Assembly: GCF_001477625.1 (NCBI RefSeq)
Contig: NZ_CP013692.1
Span: 3,844,001 to 3,908,000, forward strand
DNA from: Paucibacter sp. KCTC 42545
Lineage (GTDB): Bacteria > Pseudomonadota > Gammaproteobacteria > Burkholderiales > Burkholderiaceae_C
Length of the DNA stretch: 64,000 nt
Direction of reading: 5' to 3'
Shown here: piece by piece, positions 35,778 to 44,963 of the stretch
Layout: the number at the start of each line of letters is the position of its first letter
Position numbering within the stretch: the first letter of the stretch is position 1
Position numbers and translations under genes: made by a program
The notes under the pieces: model-generated
The model's database searches: none
Told to the model about the DNA's origin: nothing
What the model saw: only the letters and a program-made list of their open reading frames with translations

Positions 35778-38231
35778 ATGACATTGCGCCTGCCGGCTTT
35801 CCTCAACCTGCGCCGCCTCGAAGGCCGCATGGTGGTGCCTTTCCTGGCCCTGCTGGCCGTTGTGCAGGTGAGCAGTTGGACCATCACTGACGCCAGCATC
35901 CGCGCCAACACCGAGCAAACCGTCAGAGCCGAGTTGCAGACTAGCCAACGCGTGCTGGAGCATCTGCTGACGCAGCAGGTCGAGCAACGCGCCGCCATGC
36001 TGCGCGACTTCGAGCACAGCTACGCGATCCGCCAATTGCTGGCCAATGCCGACAGGCTGAGCAAGACCGATCTTGAACTCAGCCTGAGCCATGAGCTTGA
36101 ATCCAAAAACCAGCGCCTGCTCAAGTCAGGCCTGATCGCCTACACCGACAGCCAGTTCAAGCTGGTGGCCGCCACCGCCCCAGAAGCCCCCGACTTCGCC
36201 GCCCGCCTGCCCGCGCTGGTCTTGTCCATGGCCAAGCAAGACGGTGCATCCACGCCCTGGCAGTCGCACCTGCTGCTGCGGCAAGGCCGCGCCTATCTGA
36301 TCGTGGCCGTGCAGGTGAAGGCCGTGGAACCCGGCGGTTGGCTGCTGATGGCCGATGAATTGGGCGCCGGGCCGCTGCAGGAGCTGCGCATGCTCTCGCA
36401 GGTCAAGAGCTCCTTCATGCTGCGCCTGCACCCGGATGAAGCCTGGCATACCCAAGGTTCGGTCTTGAACAAGGTGCAAACCGATGCGCTGGACCAGCAA
36501 AACCTGCACGAGGCGGGCGCCATCAAATTCAAGCTGGGCGCCGACGATATGCGCGGCATGCTGCGTCCGCTGGTGCGTGACGGCGAGCAAGAATTGGCCG
36601 TGCTCTTGCTGCGCAATTTCGATCTCGCCTTCGAGACCTTTGACCGCCTGCGCCTGACCCTGGCCGCACTGACCCTGCTGGGCCTGCTGACCTTTGCACT
36701 GGCCAGCTTGTTGATGGCGCGGCGCATCAGCACGCCCATCCGCTCGCTGGCCAACACGGCCGACCGCCTGGGCCATGGCGACTACGACACCCCAGTGCAG
36801 GCGCTCAGCGGCGCCGCCGAAGTCAGCGACCTGGCGCGCTCGCTCGAATCCATGCGCCAAGGCATCCGGCAGCGTGACGCCGCACTCAATGAACTGGCCT
36901 TCAAAGACGCGCTGACCGGCCTGACCAATCGCGCCGGCTTCAGCCGCTTGGCCACCCGCTTGCTGGCACGGCCCGGCGGCCATTGCGCCGTGCTGGTGCT
37001 GGGCCTGGACCGCTTCAAGCATGTCAACGATGTGCAGGGCCATGAATTCGGTGACCTGCTGCTGCGCAAAGTGGCCGAGCGCCTAGGCCCTCTGCTGCAA
37101 GGCGATGACGATGTGCTGGCGCGCCTGAACGGCGACGAGTTCGCCCTGCTGCTCAATCTGGGCGACGAGGCGGCAGCGCTGGGCTTGGCAGACGCCATCC
37201 GCCGCAATTTCGAGCGCCCCATGCAACTCGGCGAACAGACCGTGGACCTCAGCGCCGGCATCGGCATCAGCCTGGCGCCCCAGCATGGCTACGAGGGCAA
37301 ATTGCTGCTGACCCGCGCCGGCCTAGCCATGATGGAAGCCAAGAAGCGCCAAAGCGGCAGCCTGATCTACACCCCCGGCATGGATGTGGCCAGCCAGGAG
37401 TCGCTCTCGCTGCTGGGTGAGTTGCGCCATGCGGTGGAGGCCGGCGAGCTGCGCTTGTACCTGCAGCCCAAGGTCGACCTGGGGCGCAGCCAGGTGCTGG
37501 GCGCCGAGGCCCTGGTGCGCTGGCAACACCCGGTGCGCGGCCTGGTGCCGCCGATGCACTTCATTCCTTTTGCCGAGCAGACCGGCTTCATCCGCACGCT
37601 CACCACCTGGGTGATTGCCGCCTCGATTCGCGCCTGGGCGATGGCGCAGGCGCAGGGCTTGCCCATGCGCATCAGCGTCAATCTCTCGACCCGCGATCTC
37701 CTCGATCAAGACCTGCCGGACAAGATCATGCGCTTGCTGCAAGCCCATGGCGCGACCAGCCAGGCGCTGTGCCTGGAGATCACCGAAAGCGCAATCATGG
37801 ACGACCCGCAGCGCGCCATGGGCACCTTGGCGCAGCTCAGCGAGCTGGGCTTCAAGCTGTCGATCGACGACTTCGGCACCGGCTACTCCTCACTGGCTTA
37901 TCTGAAGATCCTGCCGGTCAATGAGCTCAAGATCGACAAGAGCTTCGTGATGAATATGGAGCACGATTTGGGCGACGCCAAGATCGTGCGCTCCACCGTC
38001 GAGCTGGCCCACAACCTGGGCCTGACGGTGGTGGCGGAAGGGGTGGAATCCGCCAAGGCCTGGAATATTCTGGCCGCCCTGGGTTGCGACGAAGGCCAGG
38101 GCTTCTTCATCGCCAGGCCCATGCCTGAGGCCCACTTCTTCAACTGGGCCAAGGGCTGGCAAGCGCCCGACCTGAACGGTGACTCCACCGCCACGGTGCT
38201 GGAGCAGCTCAAAACCGACCCCTTGATCTAA
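35778..38231 (+). CDS. GGDEF/EAL cyclic-di-GMP signalling protein
   Basis: An 817-residue membrane sensor: transmembrane helix 1 (about 21-38), a periplasmic sensory domain, transmembrane helix 2 (about 294-318), HAMP (RISTPIRSLANTADRLGHGDY), a GGDEF domain and an EAL domain. The GGDEF signature is altered to LNGDEF near residue 450, and the upstream inhibitory-site Arg (RxxD) is absent. The EAL domain is intact, with EALVRW near 576, ITESAIMDD and DDFGTGYSSLAYLK. Phosphodiesterase activity is therefore likely; cyclase activity is uncertain. It stands alone. Confidence 0.93.
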   Translation: MTLRLPAFLNLRRLEGRMVVPFLALLAVVQVSSWTITDASIRANTEQTVRAELQTSQRVLEHLLTQQVEQRAAMLRDFEHSYAIRQLLANADRLSKTDLELSLSHELESKNQRLLKSGLIAYTDSQFKLVAATAPEAPDFAARLPALVLSMAKQDGASTPWQSHLLLRQGRAYLIVAVQVKAVEPGGWLLMADELGAGPLQELRMLSQVKSSFMLRLHPDEAWHTQGSVLNKVQTDALDQQNLHEAGAIKFKLGADDMRGMLRPLVRDGEQELAVLLLRNFDLAFETFDRLRLTLAALTLLGLLTFALASLLMARRISTPIRSLANTADRLGHGDYDTPVQALSGAAEVSDLARSLESMRQGIRQRDAALNELAFKDALTGLTNRAGFSRLATRLLARPGGHCAVLVLGLDRFKHVNDVQGHEFGDLLLRKVAERLGPLLQGDDDVLARLNGDEFALLLNLGDEAAALGLADAIRRNFERPMQLGEQTVDLSAGIGISLAPQHGYEGKLLLTRAGLAMMEAKKRQSGSLIYTPGMDVASQESLSLLGELRHAVEAGELRLYLQPKVDLGRSQVLGAEALVRWQHPVRGLVPPMHFIPFAEQTGFIRTLTTWVIAASIRAWAMAQAQGLPMRISVNLSTRDLLDQDLPDKIMRLLQAHGATSQALCLEITESAIMDDPQRAMGTLAQLSELGFKLSIDDFGTGYSSLAYLKILPVNELKIDKSFVMNMEHDLGDAKIVRSTVELAHNLGLTVVAEGVESAKAWNILAALGCDEGQGFFIARPMPEAHFFNWAKGWQAPDLNGDSTATVLEQLKTDPLI

Positions 38232-38280
38232 GCCGGGCCAGTCGATCCTCGTCAGGCTCGGCGGTGGTCAGCGTGCAAGC

Positions 38281-39246
38281 TCAGTAGCCCCGCGCGACCT
38301 GCACCAAGTGGGCCAAGGGCCGCCCCTCGCGCAGCGCTCGCAAATTGCCCAGCACCACGGCCGCGGCACTGCGCGCATCAGTCTGGGCCGCGCAATGCGG
38401 CAGCACGGTCACCCTGGGGTGATGCCAAAAGGCGTGGGCGGGGTCCAGCGGCTCTTGGGCGAACACATCCAGCACCGCGTGGCCCAGCTGGCCTTGTTCC
38501 AGCGCCAGCAGCAAATCGCCTTCGCGCACATGGGCGCCACGCGCCAAATTGACCAGGCCGGCGCCACGCTTCATTTGCGCAAAACGGCGGGTATTGAAAA
38601 AGCCGCGCGTGGCATCGGTCAGCGGCAGCAAATTGATCACCGTATCGGCCTCGGCCAAAGCCGCCGCCAGCGCGGCCTCGCCGCACAAGCCGCGCACCTG
38701 GGTGTCATCAAACCCGCCAGCAGCACCAGCCTGCGTGCGCCAGCCGCTGACCGCATAGCCTTGCGCTGCCAGCGCGCGCGCCACCCGTCCACCCAGCTCG
38801 CCCTGGCCCAGCACCAAGACCCGCCACTCGCTGGCCCGCGGCTGTGCGGGCTGGCACCACAGCGCCAGCGCCTGCTGTTTTGCCAAGCGGAAGAAGCCAC
38901 GATGCAAGGACAGCACGGCCCACAAAGCGGTCTGCACCATGGCCTCGTTCATGGCGGGGTCGACCATGCGGGCCACTGGCACGCCAGTCGGCAAATCGGG
39001 GTCGGCCAGCAGCTTGTCCACCCCAGCCCAGACCGACTGGATCAGGCGCAGATTGGGCAAGCCACGAAGGCTGCCGTGCACGGGGTTGGCCACGATGGCT
39101 ACCTCGACCGCCGCCGCAGCGGCGGCGTCGGTGGATTCGGCAGGAGGCGCCAGTTCAAACTGTTCGCCCGGCAATTCGTTTTGCAAGAGCGCCAGCCAGC
39201 GCTCGCGTTCGGCAGCCGTCCAGCTGCCCAGCAAGAGCAAACTCAT
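38281..39246 (-). CDS. D-isomer-specific 2-hydroxyacid dehydrogenase (GhrA-like)
   Basis: NAD(P)H-dependent dehydrogenase of 321 residues, resembling glyoxylate/hydroxypyruvate reductase A. The nucleotide-binding turn GQGELGGRVARAL, the substrate-binding Arg in NLARGAHVRE, the Glu in AQEPLD and the catalytic His in LPHCAAQTD are all present. The ATG at 39246 overlaps the pncC stop by four bases (ATGA), so they are coupled. The physiological substrate is inferred only. Confidence 0.88.
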   Translation of the reverse strand: MSLLLLGSWTAAERERWLALLQNELPGEQFELAPPAESTDAAAAAAVEVAIVANPVHGSLRGLPNLRLIQSVWAGVDKLLADPDLPTGVPVARMVDPAMNEAMVQTALWAVLSLHRGFFRLAKQQALALWCQPAQPRASEWRVLVLGQGELGGRVARALAAQGYAVSGWRTQAGAAGGFDDTQVRGLCGEAALAAALAEADTVINLLPLTDATRGFFNTRRFAQMKRGAGLVNLARGAHVREGDLLLALEQGQLGHAVLDVFAQEPLDPAHAFWHHPRVTVLPHCAAQTDARSAAAVVLGNLRALREGRPLAHLVQVARGY

Positions 39247-39743
39247 CGGTCTTTGTCTTCCAAAGCCTCGCACAAAGCCATCAAGCCAGAGCGCAGCGTC
39301 GCAGTGCGCACGGCATGGCGGTCGCCGGTGAACAACTCCTGCCAAACCTTAGGTTCGCCACAGCCATGCACCAGAGCCAACCAGACCGTGCCGACCGGCT
39401 TGTCCGCGCTGCCGCCGGTAGGCCCGGCAATGCCGGTGACGGCCAGGGCCCAATCAATCGGCGCGTGCGCCAGCAGGCCGCGCGCCATGTGCAGCGCCAC
39501 CTCGCCGCTAACCGAGCCATGCAGGTCAATCAGCGCTGCCGGCACGCCCAGCAGCTCGGTCTTGGATTCATTGCTGTAGCTGACCACGCCGCGCTCAAAC
39601 CACTGGCTTGAACCCGACAAGCTGGTGCAGGCCGCGGCGATCAGCCCGCCGGTGCAGGACTCGGCCGTGCCGACTTTTTCGCGCCGCTGCATCAGGGCCA
39701 GGCCGATGCGATCGATCAACTCTTGCTCTTCCGGGAAATGCAT
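39243..39743 (-). CDS. pncC: Nicotinamide-nucleotide amidohydrolase (CinA C-terminal type)
   Basis: A stand-alone CinA C-terminal domain of 166 residues that deamidates nicotinamide mononucleotide in pyridine-nucleotide recycling. Landmarks are TAESCTGGLIAAACT with the nucleophile region, GVVSYSNESKTELLGV, and AVTGIAGPTGGSADKPVGTV. It lies downstream of pgpA and thiL on the same strand and overlaps the dehydrogenase gene. Confidence 0.94.
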   Translation of the reverse strand: MHFPEEQELIDRIGLALMQRREKVGTAESCTGGLIAAACTSLSGSSQWFERGVVSYSNESKTELLGVPAALIDLHGSVSGEVALHMARGLLAHAPIDWALAVTGIAGPTGGSADKPVGTVWLALVHGCGEPKVWQELFTGDRHAVRTATLRSGLMALCEALEDKDR

Positions 39744-39837
39744 GCTTTTTCCTCTCGATCAGATGGTGTCTGCGCGCCGTTTCACAGGGCCTGCGCACTT
39801 GCCTCGCTGGCGCGCTCTTGCGCGCCGCCACACCTCG

Positions 39838-40404
39838 TCAATAGAACAGGAATCGCCACACAGCGATCACCAAGAGCGTACATCCTGCTGCCACAAAATC
39901 ATCAAACAAAATGCCGAAACCTTGCGCCCACGTGACTGGCTGACCACGCTCGCCCTTGAACAACTGGTCGGCCCAGCGCACCGGCCCCGGCTTGGCGGCG
40001 TCGAAGTAACGGAACAGCCCGAAGGCAATCACCTGGCCCAGCAAGCCGGTAGGCATGACCAGCCACAGCACCAGCCAGAAGGCCAGCACCTCGTCCCAAA
40101 CAATGGCGCCGGGGTCAGGCGTTGCCATGGCGCGCGCCGTGGCCGTGCAGGCCCACCAGCCCACCAGCGTGCCGCCCAGCAGCAGGACGGCCCAGCGCGC
40201 ATCCGTCATATGCGGATGCAAGGCTAGGAAGGACGCCCAGGCCCACAAGGTGCCCACCGTGCCCGGTGCCTTGGGCGACAAGCCGCTGCCAAAGCCCAGC
40301 GCGATCCAGCGCGCCGGATGGGCCAGCATGAAGCGGGCGGTGGCGCGGCGCGGCGCGGCGGGAGAGGCACGCGAGGCGGGCGCGACAGAAAGATCGTCAC
40401 TCAT
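39838..40404 (-). CDS. pgpA: Phosphatidylglycerophosphatase A
   Basis: Membrane phosphatase that makes phosphatidylglycerol. The 188-residue protein has the signature ALGFGSGLSPKAPGTVGTL near residue 35, several transmembrane segments and the conserved FDDFVAAGCTLL end. It overlaps thiL by four bases (ATGA), the common thiL-pgpA pair. Confidence 0.96.
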   Translation of the reverse strand: MSDDLSVAPASRASPAAPRRATARFMLAHPARWIALGFGSGLSPKAPGTVGTLWAWASFLALHPHMTDARWAVLLLGGTLVGWWACTATARAMATPDPGAIVWDEVLAFWLVLWLVMPTGLLGQVIAFGLFRYFDAAKPGPVRWADQLFKGERGQPVTWAQGFGILFDDFVAAGCTLLVIAVWRFLFY

Positions 40405-41363
40405 GATTTGAAATGGTCAAAGCTGCTGAAGCTGGCTGCCAGGGCTTGGCCCTGACGGTCCAGCAGGCGCAAGCCCGGCTGGGCCTCGATACGGCCGATG
40501 CGGGTCACGGGCGTTGCGCTGGTCTGGGCCGCGTGCAGCACCGCCGCCTGCGCCGTGGGCGCAGCGGTGAACACCAACTCGTAATCGTCCCCACCGGCCA
40601 GGCCGCATTCGCGCTGCACGGCCAAGGTTTGCGCGGCCAAGATGGCGCTGCGCGGCAAGGCATCGGCTTCCAGGCTGGCGCCAACGCCACTGGCTTGCAG
40701 GATATGGCCGAGGTCGCCGATCAGGCCGTCCGACACATCGATGGCACTGCTGGCCACCCCGCGCAAAGCCTGGCCCAGGGCAACGCGAGGCTGCGGGCAT
40801 TCCATCGCTTGCCGCACGGTCTCGAAGTCGCTGCCGCCCAAGCTCACGGTGCCACGGAAGACTTCCAGCGCCAGCCGTGCATCGCCCAGGGTGCCGGACA
40901 CATAAATGTCATCCCCCACCCGCGCGCCGCTGCGCAGCAAGGCTTGGCCGGCAGGCGCTTCGCCCATCACCGTGATGCAGATATTCAGCGGGCCCTGGGT
41001 CGTATCGCCCCCCACCAGCGCAATGCCATGGGCATCGGCCAGAGCGAACAGACCCTTAGCGAAGCCGGCTAGCCCAGTCGCATCGGCGCGCGGCAGGGCC
41101 AGCGCCAGGGTAAAGACACGTGGTGTGGCGCCGCAGGCAGCCAGGTCGCTCAGGTTGACCGCCAAGGCCTTGTGGCCCAGGCGCTCGGGCGCCACGGTGG
41201 AAAGGAAGTGCCGGCCTTCGACCAGCATGTCGCTGGACACCAGCCACTGCGCGCCCGCTGCCGGATTAAGCACAGCGCAATCATCCCCAATGCCCAGCGC
41301 CACCGCGCTGTTGGCGGCCGCGCCGCGCACGAAAAACTGCTTGATCAGATCGAATTCACCCAT
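40401..41363 (-). CDS. thiL: Thiamine-monophosphate kinase
   Basis: Converts thiamine phosphate to thiamine diphosphate with ATP. The 320-residue protein starts MGEFDLIKQFF and has the ATP/Mg site GIGDDCAVL, SSDMLVEGRHF, NLSDLAACGATPR and VGGDTTQGPL. It overlaps pgpA, and the two are translated together. A short 72-bp gap separates it from the NnrU-like gene upstream. Confidence 0.97.
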   Translation of the reverse strand: MGEFDLIKQFFVRGAAANSAVALGIGDDCAVLNPAAGAQWLVSSDMLVEGRHFLSTVAPERLGHKALAVNLSDLAACGATPRVFTLALALPRADATGLAGFAKGLFALADAHGIALVGGDTTQGPLNICITVMGEAPAGQALLRSGARVGDDIYVSGTLGDARLALEVFRGTVSLGGSDFETVRQAMECPQPRVALGQALRGVASSAIDVSDGLIGDLGHILQASGVGASLEADALPRSAILAAQTLAVQRECGLAGGDDYELVFTAAPTAQAAVLHAAQTSATPVTRIGRIEAQPGLRLLDRQGQALAASFSSFDHFKS

Positions 41364-41435
41364 GCGGGGATTGTCTCAGGCCAGGCGGACCGATTGTCCC
41401 GTCGATGGCCCCGTCAATGGCCGAGGCCGCACGTT

Positions 41436-42014
41436 TCAGCCCAAGGGCCGCACACCTAGCCAGGCCGCATGCACCACCAAGGCAAAGCCAGCCCAGGCCA
41501 GAGCCCCAAGCACCAGCGTGATCAGCGTGGGCCAAAAGCGGCCAGGCGGGTAGACGGTGCCGGCCACTCGGTCGCGCTGGCGCGCGGCGCGGAAGCACAG
41601 AATGGCCCAGACCAGGAAGCCGCCGAACAGCAGCACATCGGCCAAGGTGTTATTGGCCAGCAGATGGGCTGCCGCCCACAGCTTCACCGACAAGACCATG
41701 GGGTGATGCAAGCGCGCCTTCAGCAAATTGCCGGGCACATAGGCCGCCACCATCAGCATGAAAGCAAACAGGGTCAGCAAGGCGGCCAGATGGGCCATGC
41801 CCGGCAGGCGGGGCCACAACACCAGTGGCTGGCTGCGGGCCGCTGCAAAGCCCCAAATGATGGCTGCCAAGCCGACGGCCGAGACCAAGGCATACAAGCC
41901 CTTCCAGGCGCCCGCACCGCGCGCGGCGATGAAGCGGCTGCGGGCATCTTCCGCAAAGATGCGGGTGGAATGAATGCCCAGAAAAAGCACTAGGCCGAGT
42001 ATCAAGATCGTCAT
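41436..42014 (-). CDS. NnrU family membrane protein
   Basis: A 192-residue protein with about five to six transmembrane segments and the NnrU-like pattern LGIHSTRIFAEDAR near the N-terminus and HHPMVLSVKLWAAAHLLANN in the middle. Family members are found with denitrification genes or near carotenoid-type isoprenoid enzymes. Neither kind of gene is present here, so its function is left open. Confidence 0.85.
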   Translation of the reverse strand: MTILILGLVLFLGIHSTRIFAEDARSRFIAARGAGAWKGLYALVSAVGLAAIIWGFAAARSQPLVLWPRLPGMAHLAALLTLFAFMLMVAAYVPGNLLKARLHHPMVLSVKLWAAAHLLANNTLADVLLFGGFLVWAILCFRAARQRDRVAGTVYPPGRFWPTLITLVLGALAWAGFALVVHAAWLGVRPLG

Positions 42015-42069
42015 GCTTTTGCGTCCTTGGGCCGCTGGCCCTTTGTCTGAAAAACAGTCCGCTCCTTCG

Positions 42070-42729
42070 CTACTCCTTGAGCAGATTCGACAACTCTACC
42101 GCCGACTTCACATTCATCTTCTCAAACACGCGGGCACGGTGCACCTCCACCGTGCGCACGCTGATGTGCAATTGGTCGGCAATCAGCTTATTAGGCAGGG
42201 CCTGCACCACCAGGCCCATCACTTCACGCTCGCGCTCGGTCAGTTCGGCCATGCGCTGGGCCAGGCGGCCGGTCTGCTGGCGCGCGGCGATGGCGCGGTC
42301 GCTGACGAGCAAGGCCTCTTCAATCCGGTCGACCAGGCTGTTGTCCGAAAAAGGCTTCTCGACGAAGTCAAAGGCACCGCGCTTGACGGCGGCCACCGCG
42401 GTGGGCACGTCGCCATGGCCGGTCAGGAAGATCACCGGCAGGGCGGGCCCCAGGCCGCGCTGCGTCAAACGCTCGAACAAGGCCAGGCCGCTCATGCCCG
42501 GCATGCGCACGTCCAGCAGCAGGCAGGAAGGCGCGTCTGGCCAGTCACGCGCGTGATCGGGCCGGGCATCGAGCATGGCCTCAAAAGCCTCGGCGCTGGC
42601 GAAGCCTTCGGACAAGAGCCGCCGCGAACGCAGCAACCAGGACAGGGACTCACGAATGACTTCTTCGTCGTCCACCAGATAGACCATGGGCAATTTGCGC
42701 GAGTTGCTGGGATTGATCAAAAAACTCAA
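42070..42729 (-). CDS. FixJ/DctR-like response regulator
   Basis: Two-domain response regulator. The receiver has the acidic cluster VYLVDDEE, the phospho-acceptor Asp in LLLDVRMPGMSG and the KPF block (DFVEKPF). The output is a LuxR-type helix-turn-helix (LTEREREVMGLVVQ, then SVRTVEVHRARVF). I choose the TTG at 42729: GGAG lies seven bases upstream and the codon overlaps the kinase stop (TTGA), giving coupling. The ATG at 42687 is the alternative but has no ribosome site. It forms a pair with the kinase encoded upstream. Confidence 0.92.
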   Translation of the reverse strand: MSFLINPSNSRKLPMVYLVDDEEVIRESLSWLLRSRRLLSEGFASAEAFEAMLDARPDHARDWPDAPSCLLLDVRMPGMSGLALFERLTQRGLGPALPVIFLTGHGDVPTAVAAVKRGAFDFVEKPFSDNSLVDRIEEALLVSDRAIAARQQTGRLAQRMAELTEREREVMGLVVQALPNKLIADQLHISVRTVEVHRARVFEKMNVKSAVELSNLLKE

Positions 42730-44837
42730 GTCGACTCTCCTGCTACATCGTCGGTGCTCAGGCGCTGTGCCGCCTCCGGTTTGGCGGGGCTGGCCGCAGC
42801 GGCCAGGGTAAACCGAAATTCGGTGCCGGGCCCATCTTCGCGGCTGAAGAAGTCCAGAGCGCCGCCATGCTGCTCGATCACCGTGCGGCACAAGCTCAGG
42901 CCCAGGCCCATGCCCTCGGCGCGGGTGGTGAAGAAGGGGGTGTAGAGCTGCTTGGCCACCTCAGGGGAAATGCCCGGCCCACGATCAAGAACGGCAATGC
43001 TGACCCAACTGGCAGCGGTCTGGCGCGCCCGCAGCGTCAGCACCCGTGCGTCCAGCGGCATATCGCCGTCCATGGCCTGGATGGCATTGCGCGTCAGGTT
43101 CAGCAGCACTTGTTCGACCATGGTGCGGTCGCAGCGCACCCGCGGCATGGGCTGGGGCAAATCAAGCTCAATCCGGGTGCCGCTTTTGCGCGCCTGCAAT
43201 CGCACCAGCGGCAGCACGGCGTCAATCAGTTGGTCAACGGCAATGGTCTCGCGTGACTGGTCGCGGCGGCGCACAAAGTCGTGCACGCTCTTGATCACCC
43301 GGCCGGCGCGCTCGGCCTGCTCGGCGATGCGGGTGATGGCCTGGCGCACCAATTCAGGTGTTTCCGGATCAGCCGCTTCAAGCTTGAGCAAATTGAGCGA
43401 TGCGGCCGAGTAGCTGGCGATCGCCGCCAGCGGCTGATTCAGCTCATGGCTCAGCAGCGAGGCCATTTCACCCACCGTGGCCAAGCGGGCCGTGGCCTGC
43501 AGCCGGTCTTGCTGCTGGCGCGACAGCTCCTCGACCCGGCGCTGGTCGCTCACATCCAGCACCGCGCTCATCCAGCCGGTTTGCTGGCCCTGCGCGTCCA
43601 GCAAGGGCGCTTCGAAAATCAGCACCGGGAAGCGTTCGCCGCCGGCGCGCATGAACACGGTCTCAAAGCCCTGGCGCGGGTCTTCCCCGGCATTCCAGCG
43701 CGCGCTGCGGCTCATATGGCGGCGCCGGTAGCTGTCAACAAACTCGGGCGGCCAGTAGGGCGGCGCGGCCTGGCCCAGCAACTCCTCGGCCTTGAAGCCC
43801 ACCATCGAACAAAAAGCCGGGTTGACGTAGGTGATGGTGCCGGCCATATCGCGCGCGCGCAGGCCGGTGACCAGGGAGTTCTCCATCGCATGGCGAAAAG
43901 CCAGAGCCTCGGCCAGCGCATGCTCGGCAAAGGCGCGGCGGCGGCCATCGCGCGCCAAGAGGTAGACCAGCACAAACAGCGCCAGCGACAAGCCCAGCAC
44001 CAGGGCCGTGGTGAGGTTGGGGATCAGCTTGGGTTGGCCCGCCGCGCTGTCCACCTTCAGCTGCAAGGTCAGGCCACTGACGTCCACCAGGCGCTCGGCC
44101 AGGTAGAAGCCGGCGCCGCGGGTCAGGCCGGCGCGGGCCAGGCGGGTGCCGTCACTCTCCACAAAGCTGAACTCGGCCTCGCGCGCCAAGTCCTCGGCCA
44201 CCGCCTCTTCCAGCAAATAGCGCAAGGCCAGCGTGGCGACGACGAAATTGGGCGGCTGCCCGGTGTGCAATTGCGGCAGGCAAAGGTCCACCACCTCCAG
44301 CCCCTCCCCGCCGGCCAGCACGATGAAATAGCTGCGCGAGAACTGCTGCGAGCCCTGCCGCAGGGCGGCCGCGCAAGCCAGCTGGGTTTCGATTTCCATC
44401 TCCTCGCGCGAAGCTTGCAGATAGATGGGCGAGACATAGGGCGAGTCGGTGCTGCGCGCCACAAGGCGCTGGGCATTGCGGTACTCCAGTCGCAGAATCG
44501 GCCGGGTGCGGCGCAGCAGCAAAGAGGCATCTTGAGCCCAGCGCGGGCCTTGGTCCAATTGCGGGTCATCCCACAACAAGCCCTGCAGGCCTTGCAGATC
44601 ACGGTCGGTGATCTGCTTGAGCCGGGCCGCCACCTCGACAGCCACCTGGTCCACCCGTTCTTGCCCGCGGGCGGCTTCGTAGCGCAGGGTCAGCGCCACC
44701 AGCAGGGTTTGCGCCACCAGCAGCAGCACCGTCAGCGCCGCCCACAGCAGCGCCCGCCGCCAGTTCCAGGGACGTATCAGCGGTAACGGGGACAAGGGAT
44801 TGGGCACAGGCTTGATGGGCACGCAAGACAGGAGCAA
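42726..44837 (-). CDS. PAS-containing sensor histidine kinase (DctS-like)
   Basis: Membrane sensor of up to 703 residues: transmembrane helix 1 (about 29-50), a periplasmic domain (51-272), transmembrane helix 2 (about 274-294), PAS (about 315-432), then the kinase core. The phospho-acceptor His464 lies in LLSHELNQPLAAI, the N box is NLTRNAIQA and the G boxes are DRGPGIS and GMGLGLSLC. This layout plus a FixJ-type partner matches DctS/DctR, which control C4-dicarboxylate uptake. The divergent malic enzyme gene supports that reading (inference). The first start is a TTG at 44837; GTG codons at 44822 and 44807 are alternatives. Confidence 0.9.
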   Translation of the reverse strand: MLLSCVPIKPVPNPLSPLPLIRPWNWRRALLWAALTVLLLVAQTLLVALTLRYEAARGQERVDQVAVEVAARLKQITDRDLQGLQGLLWDDPQLDQGPRWAQDASLLLRRTRPILRLEYRNAQRLVARSTDSPYVSPIYLQASREEMEIETQLACAAALRQGSQQFSRSYFIVLAGGEGLEVVDLCLPQLHTGQPPNFVVATLALRYLLEEAVAEDLAREAEFSFVESDGTRLARAGLTRGAGFYLAERLVDVSGLTLQLKVDSAAGQPKLIPNLTTALVLGLSLALFVLVYLLARDGRRRAFAEHALAEALAFRHAMENSLVTGLRARDMAGTITYVNPAFCSMVGFKAEELLGQAAPPYWPPEFVDSYRRRHMSRSARWNAGEDPRQGFETVFMRAGGERFPVLIFEAPLLDAQGQQTGWMSAVLDVSDQRRVEELSRQQQDRLQATARLATVGEMASLLSHELNQPLAAIASYSAASLNLLKLEAADPETPELVRQAITRIAEQAERAGRVIKSVHDFVRRRDQSRETIAVDQLIDAVLPLVRLQARKSGTRIELDLPQPMPRVRCDRTMVEQVLLNLTRNAIQAMDGDMPLDARVLTLRARQTAASWVSIAVLDRGPGISPEVAKQLYTPFFTTRAEGMGLGLSLCRTVIEQHGGALDFFSREDGPGTEFRFTLAAAASPAKPEAAQRLSTDDVAGEST

Positions 44838-44900
44838 GTATCCTTTGCCTCGGCGGCGCCCGGATGCGCGTTACCGCGTACGGCTGGCGCCCGAGTTCGG

Positions 44901-44928
44901 CGGACACTCAAATCTTGCCTCCTACAAT
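44901..44928 (+). promoter_or_regulatory. Candidate promoter of maeB
   Basis: CGGACA (44901-44906) and TACAAT (44923-44928) are separated by 16 bases, placing a transcription start about 30 bases before the maeB ATG and in the divergent region shared with the kinase gene. Confidence 0.45.
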
Positions 44929-44963
44929 CGCCGACCCCTCTTGCCTTGTTTCGGGAACCCAAC

